Source of the DNA: Massilia phyllostachyos
GTDB taxonomy: Bacteria > Pseudomonadota > Gammaproteobacteria > Burkholderiales > Burkholderiaceae_D
DNA: 64,000 nt
Reading direction: 5' to 3'
NCBI RefSeq assembly: GCF_021044825.1
Contig: NZ_JAJNOC010000001.1
Coordinates: 992,001-1,056,000 of the forward strand
The notes under the pieces are model-generated. The model ran no database searches. It worked only from the letters and a program-made list of their open reading frames with translations, and was not told the DNA's origin. The position numbers were made by a program, and so were the translations under genes. This document shows, one piece after another, positions 35,216-44,347 of the stretch. Numbering within the stretch: position 1 is the stretch's first letter; each line of letters opens with the position of its first letter.

Positions 35216-35261
35216 GGGAGACTCGTAATGGGGACTCCCGCCATTCTACCCGTGTGGGAAC

Positions 35262-35990
35262 TCAGCGCTCCAGTACGCCCCAGCGTCCGCCGATGCGCGC
35301 TTCCAGCGGCCGGAAGTTGATCTTGTAGGCCATCTTCGGGCTCTGCTCGATCCAGTAGCCCAGATACACGTAGCTCAGGCCCAGTTCGCGCGCCTGGTTC
35401 ACCTGCCACATCACGTTGTAGGTGCCGAAGGAGGCGCCTTCGACGTCGGGGTCGAAGAAGGTGTACACGGAGGACAGGCCGTCCGACAGCACGTCGATGA
35501 TGGAGACCATGCGCAAGGTGCCGTCCGGCTCGCGGAACTCGACCAGGCGCGTGTTCACGCGGCTCTGCAGCAGGAACTGGGCATACTGGTCGCGGCTGTC
35601 CTGGTCCATGCCGCCGCCGACGTGGCGCGTGGTCTGGTAGCGCAGGTAGAGGGCGTAGTGCTCGTCCGAGAAGGCCAGGTTGGCCACCATCGCGACCAGG
35701 TCGCCGTGGCGCTTCCAGGCGCGGCGCTGGGTGCGGTTGGGCGTGAAATCCTCGCATTTGACGCGCACCGGGATGCAGGCCTGGCAGCCGTCGCAGTAGG
35801 GGCGATAGGTGAAGATGCCGCTGCGGCGGAAACCGTTGCGCACCAGTTCGGAATACACGTCGGCATTGATGAGGTGCGAAGGCGTCGCCACCTGCGAGCG
35901 GGCCTGGCGTGCGTCGAGGTAGCTGCACGGGTAGGGCGCGGTGGTGTAGAACTGCAGCGTGGCGAAGGGCAGGTCATTAAGGTGCGTCAT
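35262..35990 (-). CDS. bpt: Aspartate/glutamate leucyltransferase (Bpt)
   Basis: 242 residues. The cysteine pattern [15 protein letters not shown] and YPCSYLD, plus [14 protein letters not shown], mark the ATE/Bpt family. It transfers leucine from Leu-tRNA to proteins with N-terminal Asp or Glu, making them ClpS/ClpAP substrates. aat, 60 bases upstream, encodes the enzyme for N-terminal Lys/Arg, so this locus holds both bacterial N-degron transferases. Confidence 0.94.
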   Translation of the reverse strand: MTHLNDLPFATLQFYTTAPYPCSYLDARQARSQVATPSHLINADVYSELVRNGFRRSGIFTYRPYCDGCQACIPVRVKCEDFTPNRTQRRAWKRHGDLVAMVANLAFSDEHYALYLRYQTTRHVGGGMDQDSRDQYAQFLLQSRVNTRLVEFREPDGTLRMVSIIDVLSDGLSSVYTFFDPDVEGASFGTYNVMWQVNQARELGLSYVYLGYWIEQSPKMAYKINFRPLEARIGGRWGVLER

Positions 35991-36050
35991 GCAAAAAGCT
36001 CTCGAGACGACGTGATGGACCTATTCTAACGAAATCGCCCCCGCGCACCG

Positions 36051-36773
36051 TTAGCCGTTCAACGGTGGCGCGACTTCCCAGCGGGTAATCGCCGGTTCGC
36101 GGATCGCTTCGCGCAGATGCGCGAGGAAGGCGCTGCGCGGGATCGGGGCGGCCCCCAATGAGGCCAGGTGGCCGGTCTCCTGCTGGCAATCGATCATTTT
36201 CACGCCGTGTCCGCGCAGGAAGGACACCAGGTAGGCCAGCGCGACCTTCGAGGCGTCGGTGGCGCGTGCGAACATCGATTCGCCGTAGAACATGCGGCCG
36301 ATGCAGACGCCATAGGCGCCGCCGACCAGTTCGCCGTCCAGCCAGACTTCGGACGAGTGGGCATAGCCCATCGCGTGCAGGCCGGTGTAGCCGTCGATGA
36401 TGTCTTCCGAGATCCAGGTGCCGGGCCCGTCCTTGCGCGGGGCGGCGCAGGCGCGCATCACGTCCTCGAAGGCGCTGTCGAAGCGCACGTTCCACGGCCC
36501 GCCTTCAGTCCGGCTGCGCTCGACCTTGCGCAGGGTCTTCTTGAGGCTGTCGCTGACCTTGAAGTGTTCCGTATGCAGGACCATGCGCGGGTCGGTGCTC
36601 CACCACAGGATGGGCTGGCCCTCGGAGAACCAGGGGAAGATGCCGTTCTGGTAGGCCAGCAGCAGGCGCTGCGGCGACAGGTCGGCGCCGGCGGCCAGCA
36701 GGCCGGGCGCATCCATCGTCAGCGCTTCGGATACGTCGGGGAACGGCGATGTCGGCTCGAGCCAGGGGATCAT
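36051..36773 (-). CDS. aat: Leucyl/phenylalanyl-tRNA-protein transferase
   Basis: 240 residues from the ATG at 36773 ([14 protein letters not shown]). [34 protein letters not shown] and [18 protein letters not shown] are the Aat hallmarks, and [15 protein letters not shown] closes the catalytic pocket. It adds Leu or Phe to N-terminal Lys/Arg for ClpAP degradation. The frame remains open upstream into the NUDIX gene, but that extension is a shadow. 14 bases separate it from the NUDIX stop. Confidence 0.95.
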   Translation of the reverse strand: MIPWLEPTSPFPDVSEALTMDAPGLLAAGADLSPQRLLLAYQNGIFPWFSEGQPILWWSTDPRMVLHTEHFKVSDSLKKTLRKVERSRTEGGPWNVRFDSAFEDVMRACAAPRKDGPGTWISEDIIDGYTGLHAMGYAHSSEVWLDGELVGGAYGVCIGRMFYGESMFARATDASKVALAYLVSFLRGHGVKMIDCQQETGHLASLGAAPIPRSAFLAHLREAIREPAITRWEVAPPLNG

Positions 36774-36787
36774 GCGGCCCTCGTGGA

Positions 36788-37369
36788 TCAGTCGGGTTCG
36801 CGCGGCGCCAGCATCGGGCGCACGATGTCGCGGCTGTGGAATCCATAGCTGCCGCCTTCGCGCACTTTGACGCGGTCCGCGAAGAAGAGTTCCAGGGTGG
36901 TGCGCACGGTGGGGAAGGCGAGCTCGTCCCAAGGGATCTCGTCCTGCGTGTAGAGCGCCACTTCCAGGCTTTCCTCGCCCGGGGCGAAGTCCAGGTCGCG
37001 CAGGCGCGCCAGATAGAACAGGTGGACCTGGTGCACGTGGGCGACGTTGAGCAGCGTGAACAGCATGCCGAGTTCGACGTTGGCGCCGGCCTCTTCCTCG
37101 GTCTCGCGCACGGCCGCCTGTTCGGTGGTCTCTTCGTTCTCCATGAAGCCGGCCGGCAGGGTCCAGTAGCCGTAGCGCGGCTCGATCGCGCGCTTGCACA
37201 GCAGGATCTGCAGCTTGCCGTCCTGTTCCCACACGGGAATCGAGCCGATCACCAGCTTCGGGTTCTGGTAATGGATGGTGTGGCAGTGCGGGCAGACGTA
37301 GCGCGGCCGGTTGTCGCCTTCGGGAATCGCCAGGGCGACGGGATGGGCGCACTCGGAACAGAATTTCAT
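36788..37369 (-). CDS. NUDIX hydrolase with N-terminal zinc ribbon
   Basis: 193 residues. An N-terminal zinc ribbon is formed by C3/C6 (FCSECAH) and C26/C29 (YVCPHCHTI). The Nudix box G-x5-E-x7-REUxEE-x-G spans [20 protein letters not shown] and the following AG (about residues 75-97). Zinc-ribbon Nudix proteins of this layout resemble NudC-like or YjaD-type NADH pyrophosphatases, but this one is shorter. Substrate undetermined. It is probably first in a minus-strand set with aat, bpt and pyrD. Confidence 0.9.
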   Translation of the reverse strand: MKFCSECAHPVALAIPEGDNRPRYVCPHCHTIHYQNPKLVIGSIPVWEQDGKLQILLCKRAIEPRYGYWTLPAGFMENEETTEQAAVRETEEEAGANVELGMLFTLLNVAHVHQVHLFYLARLRDLDFAPGEESLEVALYTQDEIPWDELAFPTVRTTLELFFADRVKVREGGSYGFHSRDIVRPMLAPREPD

Positions 37370-37500
37370 AGGTCAGCGGCAGGTTGAGATTGTGCTTACT
37401 TTACACTGAATCGGGGCCGCCATGCCGTCGGCGCCGCCCTCCCGGGACGACATGGATGAGCCATACCGTGCTGCAATCGCACACCTCGGGAGCATTGGAT

Positions 37501-37529
37501 TTGCCTAAAGCACTGTTTCGGCGTATAAT
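37501..37529 (+). promoter_or_regulatory. Promoter of tRNA-fMet
   Basis: TTGCCT (37501-37506), a 17-base spacer and a perfect TATAAT (37524-37529), 13 bases before the tRNA. Confidence 0.85.
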
Positions 37530-37542
37530 TCATTCCATCAGA

Positions 37543-37619
37543 CGCGGGGTGGAGCAGTCTGGCAGCTCGTCGGGCTCATAACCCGAAGGTCACAGGTTCA
37601 AATCCTGTCCCCGCAACCA
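37543..37619 (+). tRNA. Initiator tRNA-Met (CAU)
   Basis: 77 nt with encoded CCA. The acceptor 1-72 pair is C-A (unpaired), and the anticodon stem carries the three G-C pairs TCGGG/CCCGA around CTCATAA; both are initiator-specific. A strong promoter lies upstream and a terminator follows at 37626. Single copy in this window. Confidence 0.97.
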
Positions 37620-37625
37620 AATTCG

Positions 37626-37659
37626 AAGCCGTTGATTCGCAAGAGTCAGCGGCTTTTTC
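37626..37659 (+). terminator. Terminator of tRNA-fMet
   Basis: AGCCGTTGA (37627-37635) pairs with TCAGCGGCT (one G-U), followed by TTTTTC. Confidence 0.8.
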
Positions 37660-37782
37660 GTTGCTGCCCTCTTTTCTCGCTTCCCGGCAACGCGCTCGAC
37701 GCAGCGCAAACCCGATGCGTCCGCCTGCAATCTTGTCCGTCCAGCCTGGTCCAACATGCGTCGGCAAAGCACAAGGACAACC

Positions 37783-38196
37783 ATGATCAACGTAGACGAC
37801 ATCAACGAGGCCTGGGGCTGGTCCGGTTTGAACGCGGTCGAGGTCCTCGGGGCGAATGCATTTGGCAACCTCATCATCCGCGACGACGAAGGCCGTTTCT
37901 GGCGGCTGAGGCCGCAAGACCTGTGCTGCGAGCCGGTGGCCGACAGCCGCGCGGCCTTCGACGCGCTGGCCTATGACCAGGATTTCCTGAACGACTGGTA
38001 TATGCCGGAAGTCGTCAAGCTGGCGGAGCTGACCTTGGGACCGCTGACAGATGACCGCAAGTACTGCCTCAGGATCCCGAGCGCGCTCGGCGGGCACTAT
38101 GGCCGGGACAACCTGGCCACGGTGCCCTTGCCAGAGCTGATCCGGTTTTCAGGGGAGGGCGCGCAGCAATTCGATGACTTGCCGCGCTGGAATTGA
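37783..38196 (+). CDS. Tdi1-type (T6SS immunity / DUF1851) protein
   Basis: 137 residues from the ATG at 37783, preceded by AAGGACAACC; a nine-residue N-terminal extension is possible. INEAWGWSGLNAVEVLGANAFG and the C-terminal LGGHYGRDNLATVPLPELI resemble the GAD-like/T6SS Tdi1 C-terminal domain family. In Agrobacterium Tdi1 blocks the Tde1 DNase toxin. Here no effector, PAAR or T6SS gene is near, so it is an orphan, perhaps guarding against neighbours' toxins. It sits right behind the tRNA-fMet terminator, a common insertion spot for acquired genes. Confidence 0.7.
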   Translation: MINVDDINEAWGWSGLNAVEVLGANAFGNLIIRDDEGRFWRLRPQDLCCEPVADSRAAFDALAYDQDFLNDWYMPEVVKLAELTLGPLTDDRKYCLRIPSALGGHYGRDNLATVPLPELIRFSGEGAQQFDDLPRWN

Positions 38197-38271
38197 ATAC
38201 GCTGGAAGAATTGTCGGGCGTGACTGCACTGGCGCGGTTAGAATCCGGGCTTCACGAACCGAGGACCAGCA

Positions 38272-38538
38272 ATGAAGAAAACCGATCTGGCGAAGAGCGA
38301 CGCCAAGAAACTGATGAACCAGATGAGCGCGAAAAATGCCGCCTTCGGTGCTGCGGCCAAGGCCGCGCCGCTGGATCGCCGCGAACAGCGCGAACGCGAG
38401 CGCGCGCTGGGGCTGGTGCCGTTCGCGGTCAAGCTCAACGGCGATCTGGTGCAGCAACTGCACCAGCGCAGCAAGGAGCAGGACATCGAGCTGAACCAGC
38501 TGGTAGCGGAACTGCTGCAGAAGGGCCTGTCCGCTTGA
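38272..38538 (+). CDS. Small ribbon-helix-helix-like protein
   Basis: 88 residues. A basic N-terminal half (KKTDLAKSDAKKLMNQMSAK, then RREQRERER) precedes a C-terminal segment LVPFAVKLNGDLVQQLHQRS ... IELNQLVAELLQKGL. One strand followed by two helices is the pattern of RHH DNA-binding antitoxins or regulators. No toxin gene is adjacent. The fold assignment is by pattern only. Well-placed ATG; an overlapping longer ORF in another frame (38193-38588) is a shadow. Confidence 0.6.
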   Translation: MKKTDLAKSDAKKLMNQMSAKNAAFGAAAKAAPLDRREQRERERALGLVPFAVKLNGDLVQQLHQRSKEQDIELNQLVAELLQKGLSA

Positions 38539-38551
38539 AACAGCCAGGCGG

Positions 38552-39439
38552 TCAGGCCGGTGGGTCGATCAAGCTGGCCCACAGGTAGGCGGCCGCCATC
38601 GTGCGGTGCGGCGCGTAGCGCAGCAAGAGTTGTTCGGTGGCCGCGATGCCGGGACGTTCCGGCCCGCCCAGCAGGCGGTGGAAGGCGGTGCGCACCGCCA
38701 CGTCGCCCTGCAGCGAACAGTCCGGATAGCCATAGCCGCGCAGCAGGGCGTAATTCACGGTCCAGGGGCCGATGCCCTTGATGGCCAGCAGTTCCTCCAC
38801 GACTTCACCCAGTGAACGCGTGCGGTCGAGCACGACCTTGCCGTCGACGACCAGATGCGCGAAGCGCAGCAAGGTCTCGGCTTTCGCCCGCGAGAACTTG
38901 CGGGAGGTCAGGTCTTCCAGCGCGAGGCGCGCGACGTCCGGTGCTTCCGGATAGCACCACAGGCCGCTCGGATGCGGCCGTCCGGCCAGCCCGATCAAGG
39001 TGCGGCGCAGGGAAATCGCGAAGGGCAGGTTGATCTGCTGCCCGATGATGGCCCAGGTCAGCGCTTCGAAGATGGTTGCCGACTGCACGATGCGCAGGCC
39101 GGGCTGGCGCGCCACGACCGGGCCGAGCACCGGATCGTCACGCACGAAGTCGGCGAAGGCGGCCGGATCGATGCGCAGGCCGAGGATGTTGAGCAGGGCC
39201 TCGCGCGCGCGCCCGGGCAGCGCGTCCGTCGATGCGCCGTCGGCATCCACCGTGCAGCGCGCCTCATCCTCCCCGAAGGCCACCTCGAGCACGACCGGCA
39301 CGCCATCGAGCAGCACGCCCTTGCGCAGGCCGGACGCGCTCACCTGTTCCGCCAGCCCTTCGGCGTCGCGGCTGTGGAAGGCCAGCACGTCCCGGACCCG
39401 GTAGCCGGCCGGCAGCGCCAGGCGCAGTTCGCCGCGCAT
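38552..39439 (-). CDS. alkA: DNA-3-methyladenine glycosylase II (AlkA-type)
   Basis: 295 residues from the ATG at 39439. The N-terminal AlkA-N-like domain starts MRGELRLALPAGYRVRDVLA. SATIFEALTWAIIGQQINL opens the HhH-GPD domain, and LAIKGIGPWTVNYALLRGYG then GDVAVR carries the hairpin-helix-hairpin and the catalytic aspartate. It removes alkylated purines from DNA in the base-excision pathway. The start overlaps the stop of the EamA gene (ATGA), so the two are coupled. No ada gene is nearby. Confidence 0.9.
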   Translation of the reverse strand: MRGELRLALPAGYRVRDVLAFHSRDAEGLAEQVSASGLRKGVLLDGVPVVLEVAFGEDEARCTVDADGASTDALPGRAREALLNILGLRIDPAAFADFVRDDPVLGPVVARQPGLRIVQSATIFEALTWAIIGQQINLPFAISLRRTLIGLAGRPHPSGLWCYPEAPDVARLALEDLTSRKFSRAKAETLLRFAHLVVDGKVVLDRTRSLGEVVEELLAIKGIGPWTVNYALLRGYGYPDCSLQGDVAVRTAFHRLLGGPERPGIAATEQLLLRYAPHRTMAAAYLWASLIDPPA

Positions 39440-40347
39440 CACTTGCCCTGCGCCGCGGCAGGCGGGCGCAGGAAGGCGGGCACGAAGCCGGTCACCAGCG
39501 CGGTCCCGACCAGAACGATGGCCGAGCCGGCCAGCGTATGCCAGCCGATCACCTCGTGCAGGAAGATCGCGCCCCACAGGATGCCGAACATCGGGTTCAG
39601 GAACGTCACCGTCAGCGCCGAGGTGGTGCCGACTTCCTCGATCAGCTTGAAGTAGAGGATGTAGGCGATGCCGCTGCAGAGCACGCCCAGCGCCAGCACC
39701 GCGGCCCAGATGCCCGCCGTCGGCTGGCCCGGCGACGGGAAGAAGGCCAGCGCCGGGATCACGCAGAGGGTGGCGGCCCACATCGAACCGTGCGCGTTGG
39801 CGAAGGGCGCCACCGCCCTGGCCGACTTCGCGTACTGGCTGGCGACGCTGTAGCTGAAGGCGGCGATCAGGGCCGCCGCGATCGCGATGGCCGCGCCGGG
39901 GCGCTCCGAGACGTGGTCGAAGCCCACCAGCAGGCTCACGCCCACGGTGCCCAGCACCAGACCGAGCGCCGCGCGTGCGGACACCTTCTGGCGCGCCCAC
40001 ACGGCGCCGACCAGCGCGCCGAACATGGGGGCGGTGGCGTTCAGCACCGACAGCACCGAGGCCGACAGCGTGCGCGCGGCAAAGGCGAACAGCAGGAAGG
40101 GCAGGGCCGAGTTGAAGAAGCCCAGCATCAGGTAATGCTTCCAGTTGGCGCGCAGGTCGAGCGGCGCGCCCTTGCCGCGGCGCGCCATGACCCAGGCCAC
40201 GCCAAGCAGGAACAGGGCCGCGAACAGCACCCGGTATTCGATCAGCACGGCGGGCCCGAGCACAGGCGCGGCGATGCGCATGAAAAGGAAGGAGCCGCCC
40301 CAGATGGCGGCCAGCGCCACGAGGCGCAGCATATTCACGGTATTCAT
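39439..40347 (-). CDS. DMT-superfamily (EamA) transporter
   Basis: 302 residues from the ATG at 40347 (MNTVNMLRLVALAAIWGGSF); an upstream start adds ten. Ten hydrophobic helices in two EamA repeats; the second repeat contains LGVLCSGIAYILYFKLIEEV and FLNPMFGILWGAIFLHEVIG. Substrate unknown. It is the upstream partner of the alkA-type gene, with a four-base overlap. Confidence 0.88.
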   Translation of the reverse strand: MNTVNMLRLVALAAIWGGSFLFMRIAAPVLGPAVLIEYRVLFAALFLLGVAWVMARRGKGAPLDLRANWKHYLMLGFFNSALPFLLFAFAARTLSASVLSVLNATAPMFGALVGAVWARQKVSARAALGLVLGTVGVSLLVGFDHVSERPGAAIAIAAALIAAFSYSVASQYAKSARAVAPFANAHGSMWAATLCVIPALAFFPSPGQPTAGIWAAVLALGVLCSGIAYILYFKLIEEVGTTSALTVTFLNPMFGILWGAIFLHEVIGWHTLAGSAIVLVGTALVTGFVPAFLRPPAAAQGK

Positions 40348-40435
40348 GGAACGGCTTGAAGCCAAAAAGACAAGCATGATAGCGCGGCTTGCGCCGGGCT
40401 ATCCGAATCTTGCCTTGGAATTGCTTTGGAATTGC

Positions 40436-41452
40436 TCAGGCGGCGAGGACCGCGCAGGCGGCGCTGACGGCCGGCTGCGGCGCCGCGGCGTGCGGCACCA
40501 GCAGGTGCTGCGGCACGCCGTTCTTCACCGCCGTCATCTCGGCCATGATCGAGATCGCGATCTCGCTCGGGGTCTTGCTGCCGATGTAGATGCCGATCGG
40601 GCCATGCAGGCGCGCCAAGTGTGTCTCGTCCAGGTCGAACAGCTTCAGGCGTTCGCGGCGTTTTTCATTGTTCAGGCGCGAGCCGATCGCGCCGACGTAG
40701 AAGGCGTCGGACTTCAGCGCTTCCATCAGCGCCAGGTCGTCCAGCTTGGGGTCGTGGGTCAGCGCCACCACGGCGCTGCGCGCGTCCAGCCGCGCTTCGA
40801 TCACGAGGTCGTCCGGCATCGTGTGCACCAGCTCGACGCCGGGCAGGTTCCAGCCGCTGCGGTATTCCTCGCGCGGGTCGCACACGACCACGCGGTAATC
40901 CATGCCGCTCGCCACCTGGGCCAGGAAGCGCGACAGCGGTCCGGCGCCGATGATGAACAGGCGCCAGCGCGGGCCGTGCACGGTGGTGAGGACGCCGTCC
41001 TCGACGCTCACGACGGCGCCCGCTGAAGCAGAGGAGAGCGTCACCGCCCCGCTGGCAAGCAGCACGCGGCGCTCGACCAGTTCGCCGGACGCCAGGCGCT
41101 CCAGCAGTTCGCGGATGCGGCTGTCCCCGGTCAGCGGTTCGATCGACAGTTCGATGGTGCCGCCGCAGGGAAGGCCGAAGCGGTGCGCCTCGTCGGCGCT
41201 GATGCCGTAGCTGACGACCTCGGGCAGCGCCAGCGCGACGCCGCCAGCGCGCACGCGCGCGATCAGGTCGTCCTCGATGCAGCCGCCCGAGACCGAGCCG
41301 ACCACGGCGCCGTCCTCGCAGACGCCGAGCGTGGCGCCGATCGGGCGCGGGCTGGAGCCCCAGGTCTTGATGACCGTGACCAGCTGGCAGCGGCGGCCGG
41401 CGCTGAGCCAGGCGTCGCAGGTCTTCAATACGTCGAGGTCGATGCTGTCCAT
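40436..41452 (-). CDS. XdhC/CoxI-family protein
   Basis: 338 residues from the ATG at 41452. N-terminal XdhC segment VTVIKTWGSSPRPIGATLGV and GSVSGGCIEDDLIARVR, then a Rossmann-like C-terminal half (about 175-300) with LFIIGAGPLSRFLAQVASGM and VALTHDPKLDDLALMEAL. XdhC proteins handle the molybdenum cofactor, sulfurating or delivering it to xanthine dehydrogenase-like enzymes. No xdhA/xdhB or other molybdoenzyme lies in the window, so its client is elsewhere or different. Confidence 0.88.
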   Translation of the reverse strand: MDSIDLDVLKTCDAWLSAGRRCQLVTVIKTWGSSPRPIGATLGVCEDGAVVGSVSGGCIEDDLIARVRAGGVALALPEVVSYGISADEAHRFGLPCGGTIELSIEPLTGDSRIRELLERLASGELVERRVLLASGAVTLSSASAGAVVSVEDGVLTTVHGPRWRLFIIGAGPLSRFLAQVASGMDYRVVVCDPREEYRSGWNLPGVELVHTMPDDLVIEARLDARSAVVALTHDPKLDDLALMEALKSDAFYVGAIGSRLNNEKRRERLKLFDLDETHLARLHGPIGIYIGSKTPSEIAISIMAEMTAVKNGVPQHLLVPHAAAPQPAVSAACAVLAA

Positions 41453-41552
41453 GGAGAGGTGCGTTGTTGCCGGAGATGGACAATCATACAAAAAACGCGG
41501 CCATGACGTCGGACCGCACGGTGGACGGCGCAAGCGTCCACCGATGCGGACA

Positions 41553-42632
41553 TCAAGGCGTCAGCGGCTTGTTGGACGACTTCCTGGCCTTGACTTCCGC
41601 CACTGCCTTGTCGATCGTCGCCGTCCGCTGCGCCAGCGCCGGATGATTCGCCGAGTGGCTATTCAGTACCGTCGCCGGATACGTCGCCGCGAACCGCTTC
41701 CAGAACGCGCTTGCGCCCTCGATCCGGTAGTCGGCCCGCGCCAGCAGGTAGATCGCGAGGCGGTCGGCCGTGATGTCGAGGTTGGCCGGCATGGCCTTGA
41801 TGCCGCCGCTGCCGATCAGCATCGAGGTGTCCGGCGCAATGCGGGTCAGGTTGTCGATGATGCTGCCGATGGTGGCGGCGTTGCGCTGGCTGGCGGCGTG
41901 GCCGAGCATATTGTGCGCCATGGTGTGGGCCACCACGTAGGCCAGCTCGTCGTCGTTCTGGACAAAGCCCATCATGCCGCGCGTGACCATGATGCGGCCG
42001 CCGTCGGCGTAGGCGTTGACGTTGTCGGCGTTGCCGAGTTCGATCGCGAAGGCGCAGGCGCGGGTGACCGGCACCGTGAGGTCGCGTTCCTTGCCACCGC
42101 GCGCGATGGTCAGCGGCAGCGAAGCCTGCTTGGTCACGATCGGGCCGAACACGGCGCCGACCTTGGCCAGCGCGTCGGGGCCGGTCGGCAGCGGGGTGCC
42201 GGCGGCGGCCACCAGTTCGTCGCCCTGGCGCAGGCCGGCCTTGGCGGCGCCGCTGCCGTTCAGGACGTTGGTGACCTGCAGGCGTTCGCCCATGCCGAGC
42301 ACGGCGTGGGCGGCGTCGTTGAAGGCGCCCGGGTAGGTGTAGCGGTTCTTGGCGGTGAAGCCGAGCAGGTTGCGCGCGTGGCGCGTGCACAGCTCGGCGT
42401 TGTCGATCAGGAGGGGCGCGGACACCTTGTACAGGCGGTCCTGCAGCGCCGCCATGCGGGTAAGCGTTTCGGCGGCCGCCGTCATTTCGGGCGTCACTTG
42501 CGGCGCCTCCGGCGCTACCTGGCCCGGCGGGAGCGGGGCGCTCGGCTGCATCGGGCCTTGCGTGGCGCAGGCCGAGAGCAGGACGGCGGTGGCAATGCCG
42601 AATACGGCCCGGCGCAAATGAATACGGCTCAT
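41553..42632 (-). CDS. M48-like PDZ lipoprotein with altered catalytic residues
   Basis: 359 residues with AGGAGGAAC before the start. A lipoprotein signal peptide ends in the lipobox LLSAC (Cys22). Residues 120-185 look like a PDZ domain (VTNVLNGSGAAKAGLRQGDEL). The segment YVVAHTMAHNMLGH (233-246) aligns with the M48 HExxH helix, but the catalytic Glu is Thr237 (HTMAH). The later EAD motif, which gives the third zinc ligand, reads TAD (288-290). By family logic it should not hydrolyse peptides, unless chemistry differs. Probably outer-membrane anchored. It lies upstream of dut? No: it is the next gene after dut on the same strand, 20 bases away. Confidence 0.8.
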   Translation of the reverse strand: MSRIHLRRAVFGIATAVLLSACATQGPMQPSAPLPPGQVAPEAPQVTPEMTAAAETLTRMAALQDRLYKVSAPLLIDNAELCTRHARNLLGFTAKNRYTYPGAFNDAAHAVLGMGERLQVTNVLNGSGAAKAGLRQGDELVAAAGTPLPTGPDALAKVGAVFGPIVTKQASLPLTIARGGKERDLTVPVTRACAFAIELGNADNVNAYADGGRIMVTRGMMGFVQNDDELAYVVAHTMAHNMLGHAASQRNAATIGSIIDNLTRIAPDTSMLIGSGGIKAMPANLDITADRLAIYLLARADYRIEGASAFWKRFAATYPATVLNSHSANHPALAQRTATIDKAVAEVKARKSSNKPLTP

Positions 42633-42652
42633 GTTCCTCCTGGATGGTGTTG

Positions 42653-43102
42653 TTATTGTTTGCCGGTGCTGCCGAACCCTCCGGCGCCCCGTTCGCTCGA
42701 TGCGAACTCCTCGACCACGTTGAAGCCCACCTGCAGGACCGGCACGATCACGAGCTGGGCCAGCCGGTCCATCGGCTGCAGCGTGAAGGTCGCGTGGCTG
42801 CGGTTCCAGGTGGAGACCATGAGCTGGCCCTGGTAGTCGGAGTCGATCAAGCCTACCAGATTGCCGAGAACGATGCCGTTCTTGTGGCCGAGCCCACTGC
42901 GCGGCAGGATCATGGCCGCATAGCCCGGATCGCCGATGTGGATCGCCAGGCCGGTCGGCACCAGCACGGTCTGGCCCGGCTCGATGGTGAGGGGCGCGTC
43001 GATGCAGGCGCGCAGGTCGAGGCCGGCGCTGCCGGGGGTGCCGTAGGCCGGCAGCAACGCCTGCATGCGCGGGTCGAGGATTTTCAGGTCGATCTGTTTC
43101 AT
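42653..43102 (-). CDS. dut: dUTP diphosphatase
   Basis: 149 residues. The five trimeric-dUTPase motifs are visible: [42 protein letters not shown] and the C-terminal [10 protein letters not shown]. It hydrolyses dUTP to dUMP, keeping uracil out of DNA. It follows coaBC by 7 bases, the conserved coaBC-dut order. Confidence 0.96.
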   Translation of the reverse strand: MKQIDLKILDPRMQALLPAYGTPGSAGLDLRACIDAPLTIEPGQTVLVPTGLAIHIGDPGYAAMILPRSGLGHKNGIVLGNLVGLIDSDYQGQLMVSTWNRSHATFTLQPMDRLAQLVIVPVLQVGFNVVEEFASSERGAGGFGSTGKQ

Positions 43103-43109
43103 GGCTTTC

Positions 43110-44330
43110 TTAAGTCAGCAGCGAACGCCGTTCCAGGCGCTTCGCGATTTCCGAGACCAGCTGGCGCGCCAGGGTCAGCTTGTCGGCGCGTTCCAGCACG
43201 GTGTGGCCGGTCTCGTCGAACAGGATGATGGTGTTTTCATCCTGCCCGAAGGTCTGCGGGCCGATATTGCCGACCAACAGGGGGATGCCTTTTTTCTCGC
43301 GCTTGGCCGCGCCGTAGGCCATCAGGTTCTCGGACTCGGCGGCGAAGCCGACGCAGTAGGGCCAGCCCGACAGGGTGGTGGTGGCGGCGACCGTGGCCAG
43401 GATGTCGGCGTTCTGCACGAATTCCAGCTGCGGCGCGCCGCCGTTATCAAGTTTCTTGATCTTCTGGTCGCTGGTGTTCGCCACGCGCCAGTCGGCCACG
43501 GCGGCCACGCCGATGAAGATGTGCTGGCCTTCGATGCCGGCCATGACCACGTCGTGCATCTGCTGGGCGGTGAGCACGTCGATGCGGCGCACGCCGTGCG
43601 GGGTGGCCAGGGCGGTGGGGCCGGACACCAGCGTGACCTCGGCGCCCGCTTCGCGCGCGGCGCGCGCCACCGCGTAGCCCATCTTGCCGGACGAGAGATT
43701 GGTGATGCCGCGCACCGGGTCGATCGGTTCGAACGTCGGCCCGGCCGTGATCAGGACGCGCCGTCCCGCCAGCACCTTGTGCTGGAAGGAGGCGACCAGT
43801 TCCTCGACCAGTTCGTCCGCTTCCAGCATGCGCCCCAGCCCGGTTTCGCCGCAGGCCTGCGAGCCGGCCGCGGGGCCGAACAGGCAAATGCCGTCTTCCT
43901 GCAGCTGTTTCACGTTGCGCTGGGTCGCCGGGTTCTCCCACATCTCGACGTTCATCGCCGGCGCGACGTGCAGCGGCACCCGGCGCGGGCGCGCCACGCA
44001 CAGGGTCGACAGCAGGTCGTCGGCGGCGCCGTGGGCGAGCTTGCGCATGAAGTCGGCCGAGCAGGGCGCGATCAGGATGGCGTCGGCATCGCGCGTGAGG
44101 TCGATGTGGGCCATGTTGTTGGCCATGCGCGCATCCCATTGGTCGGTGTAGACCGGCTGGCCGGACAAGGCCTGCATGGTGACCGTGCCGATGAAGTGGG
44201 TGGCCGCTTCGCTCATCACCACCTGCACCTTCGCGCCCTTCTTGACCAGGGCGCGGCACAGTTCCGCCGCCTTGTAGCAGGCCACGCCCCCGGTCAGGCC
44301 GAGGACGATGTTCTTGCCCTTGAGGTCCAT
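43110..44330 (-). CDS. coaBC: Bifunctional phosphopantothenoylcysteine decarboxylase / synthetase
   Basis: 406 residues. The N-terminal CoaC flavoprotein half has [19 protein letters not shown], the catalytic-His region [14 protein letters not shown] and PAMNVEMW. The CoaB half (about 185-400) has [21 protein letters not shown] (NTP site) and [10 protein letters not shown]. It converts 4'-phosphopantothenate plus cysteine to 4'-phosphopantetheine in CoA synthesis. Part of the ribF-ileS-lspA-coaBC-dut run. Confidence 0.96.
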   Translation of the reverse strand: MDLKGKNIVLGLTGGVACYKAAELCRALVKKGAKVQVVMSEAATHFIGTVTMQALSGQPVYTDQWDARMANNMAHIDLTRDADAILIAPCSADFMRKLAHGAADDLLSTLCVARPRRVPLHVAPAMNVEMWENPATQRNVKQLQEDGICLFGPAAGSQACGETGLGRMLEADELVEELVASFQHKVLAGRRVLITAGPTFEPIDPVRGITNLSSGKMGYAVARAAREAGAEVTLVSGPTALATPHGVRRIDVLTAQQMHDVVMAGIEGQHIFIGVAAVADWRVANTSDQKIKKLDNGGAPQLEFVQNADILATVAATTTLSGWPYCVGFAAESENLMAYGAAKREKKGIPLLVGNIGPQTFGQDENTIILFDETGHTVLERADKLTLARQLVSEIAKRLERRSLLT

Positions 44331-44347
44331 GCTTCCTCCAGCAGTCG

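Noticed and set aside
40436-41452. Adjacent xanthine dehydrogenase operon expected from XdhC
   Set aside because: No molybdoenzyme gene lies in either direction within the window, so none is claimed.
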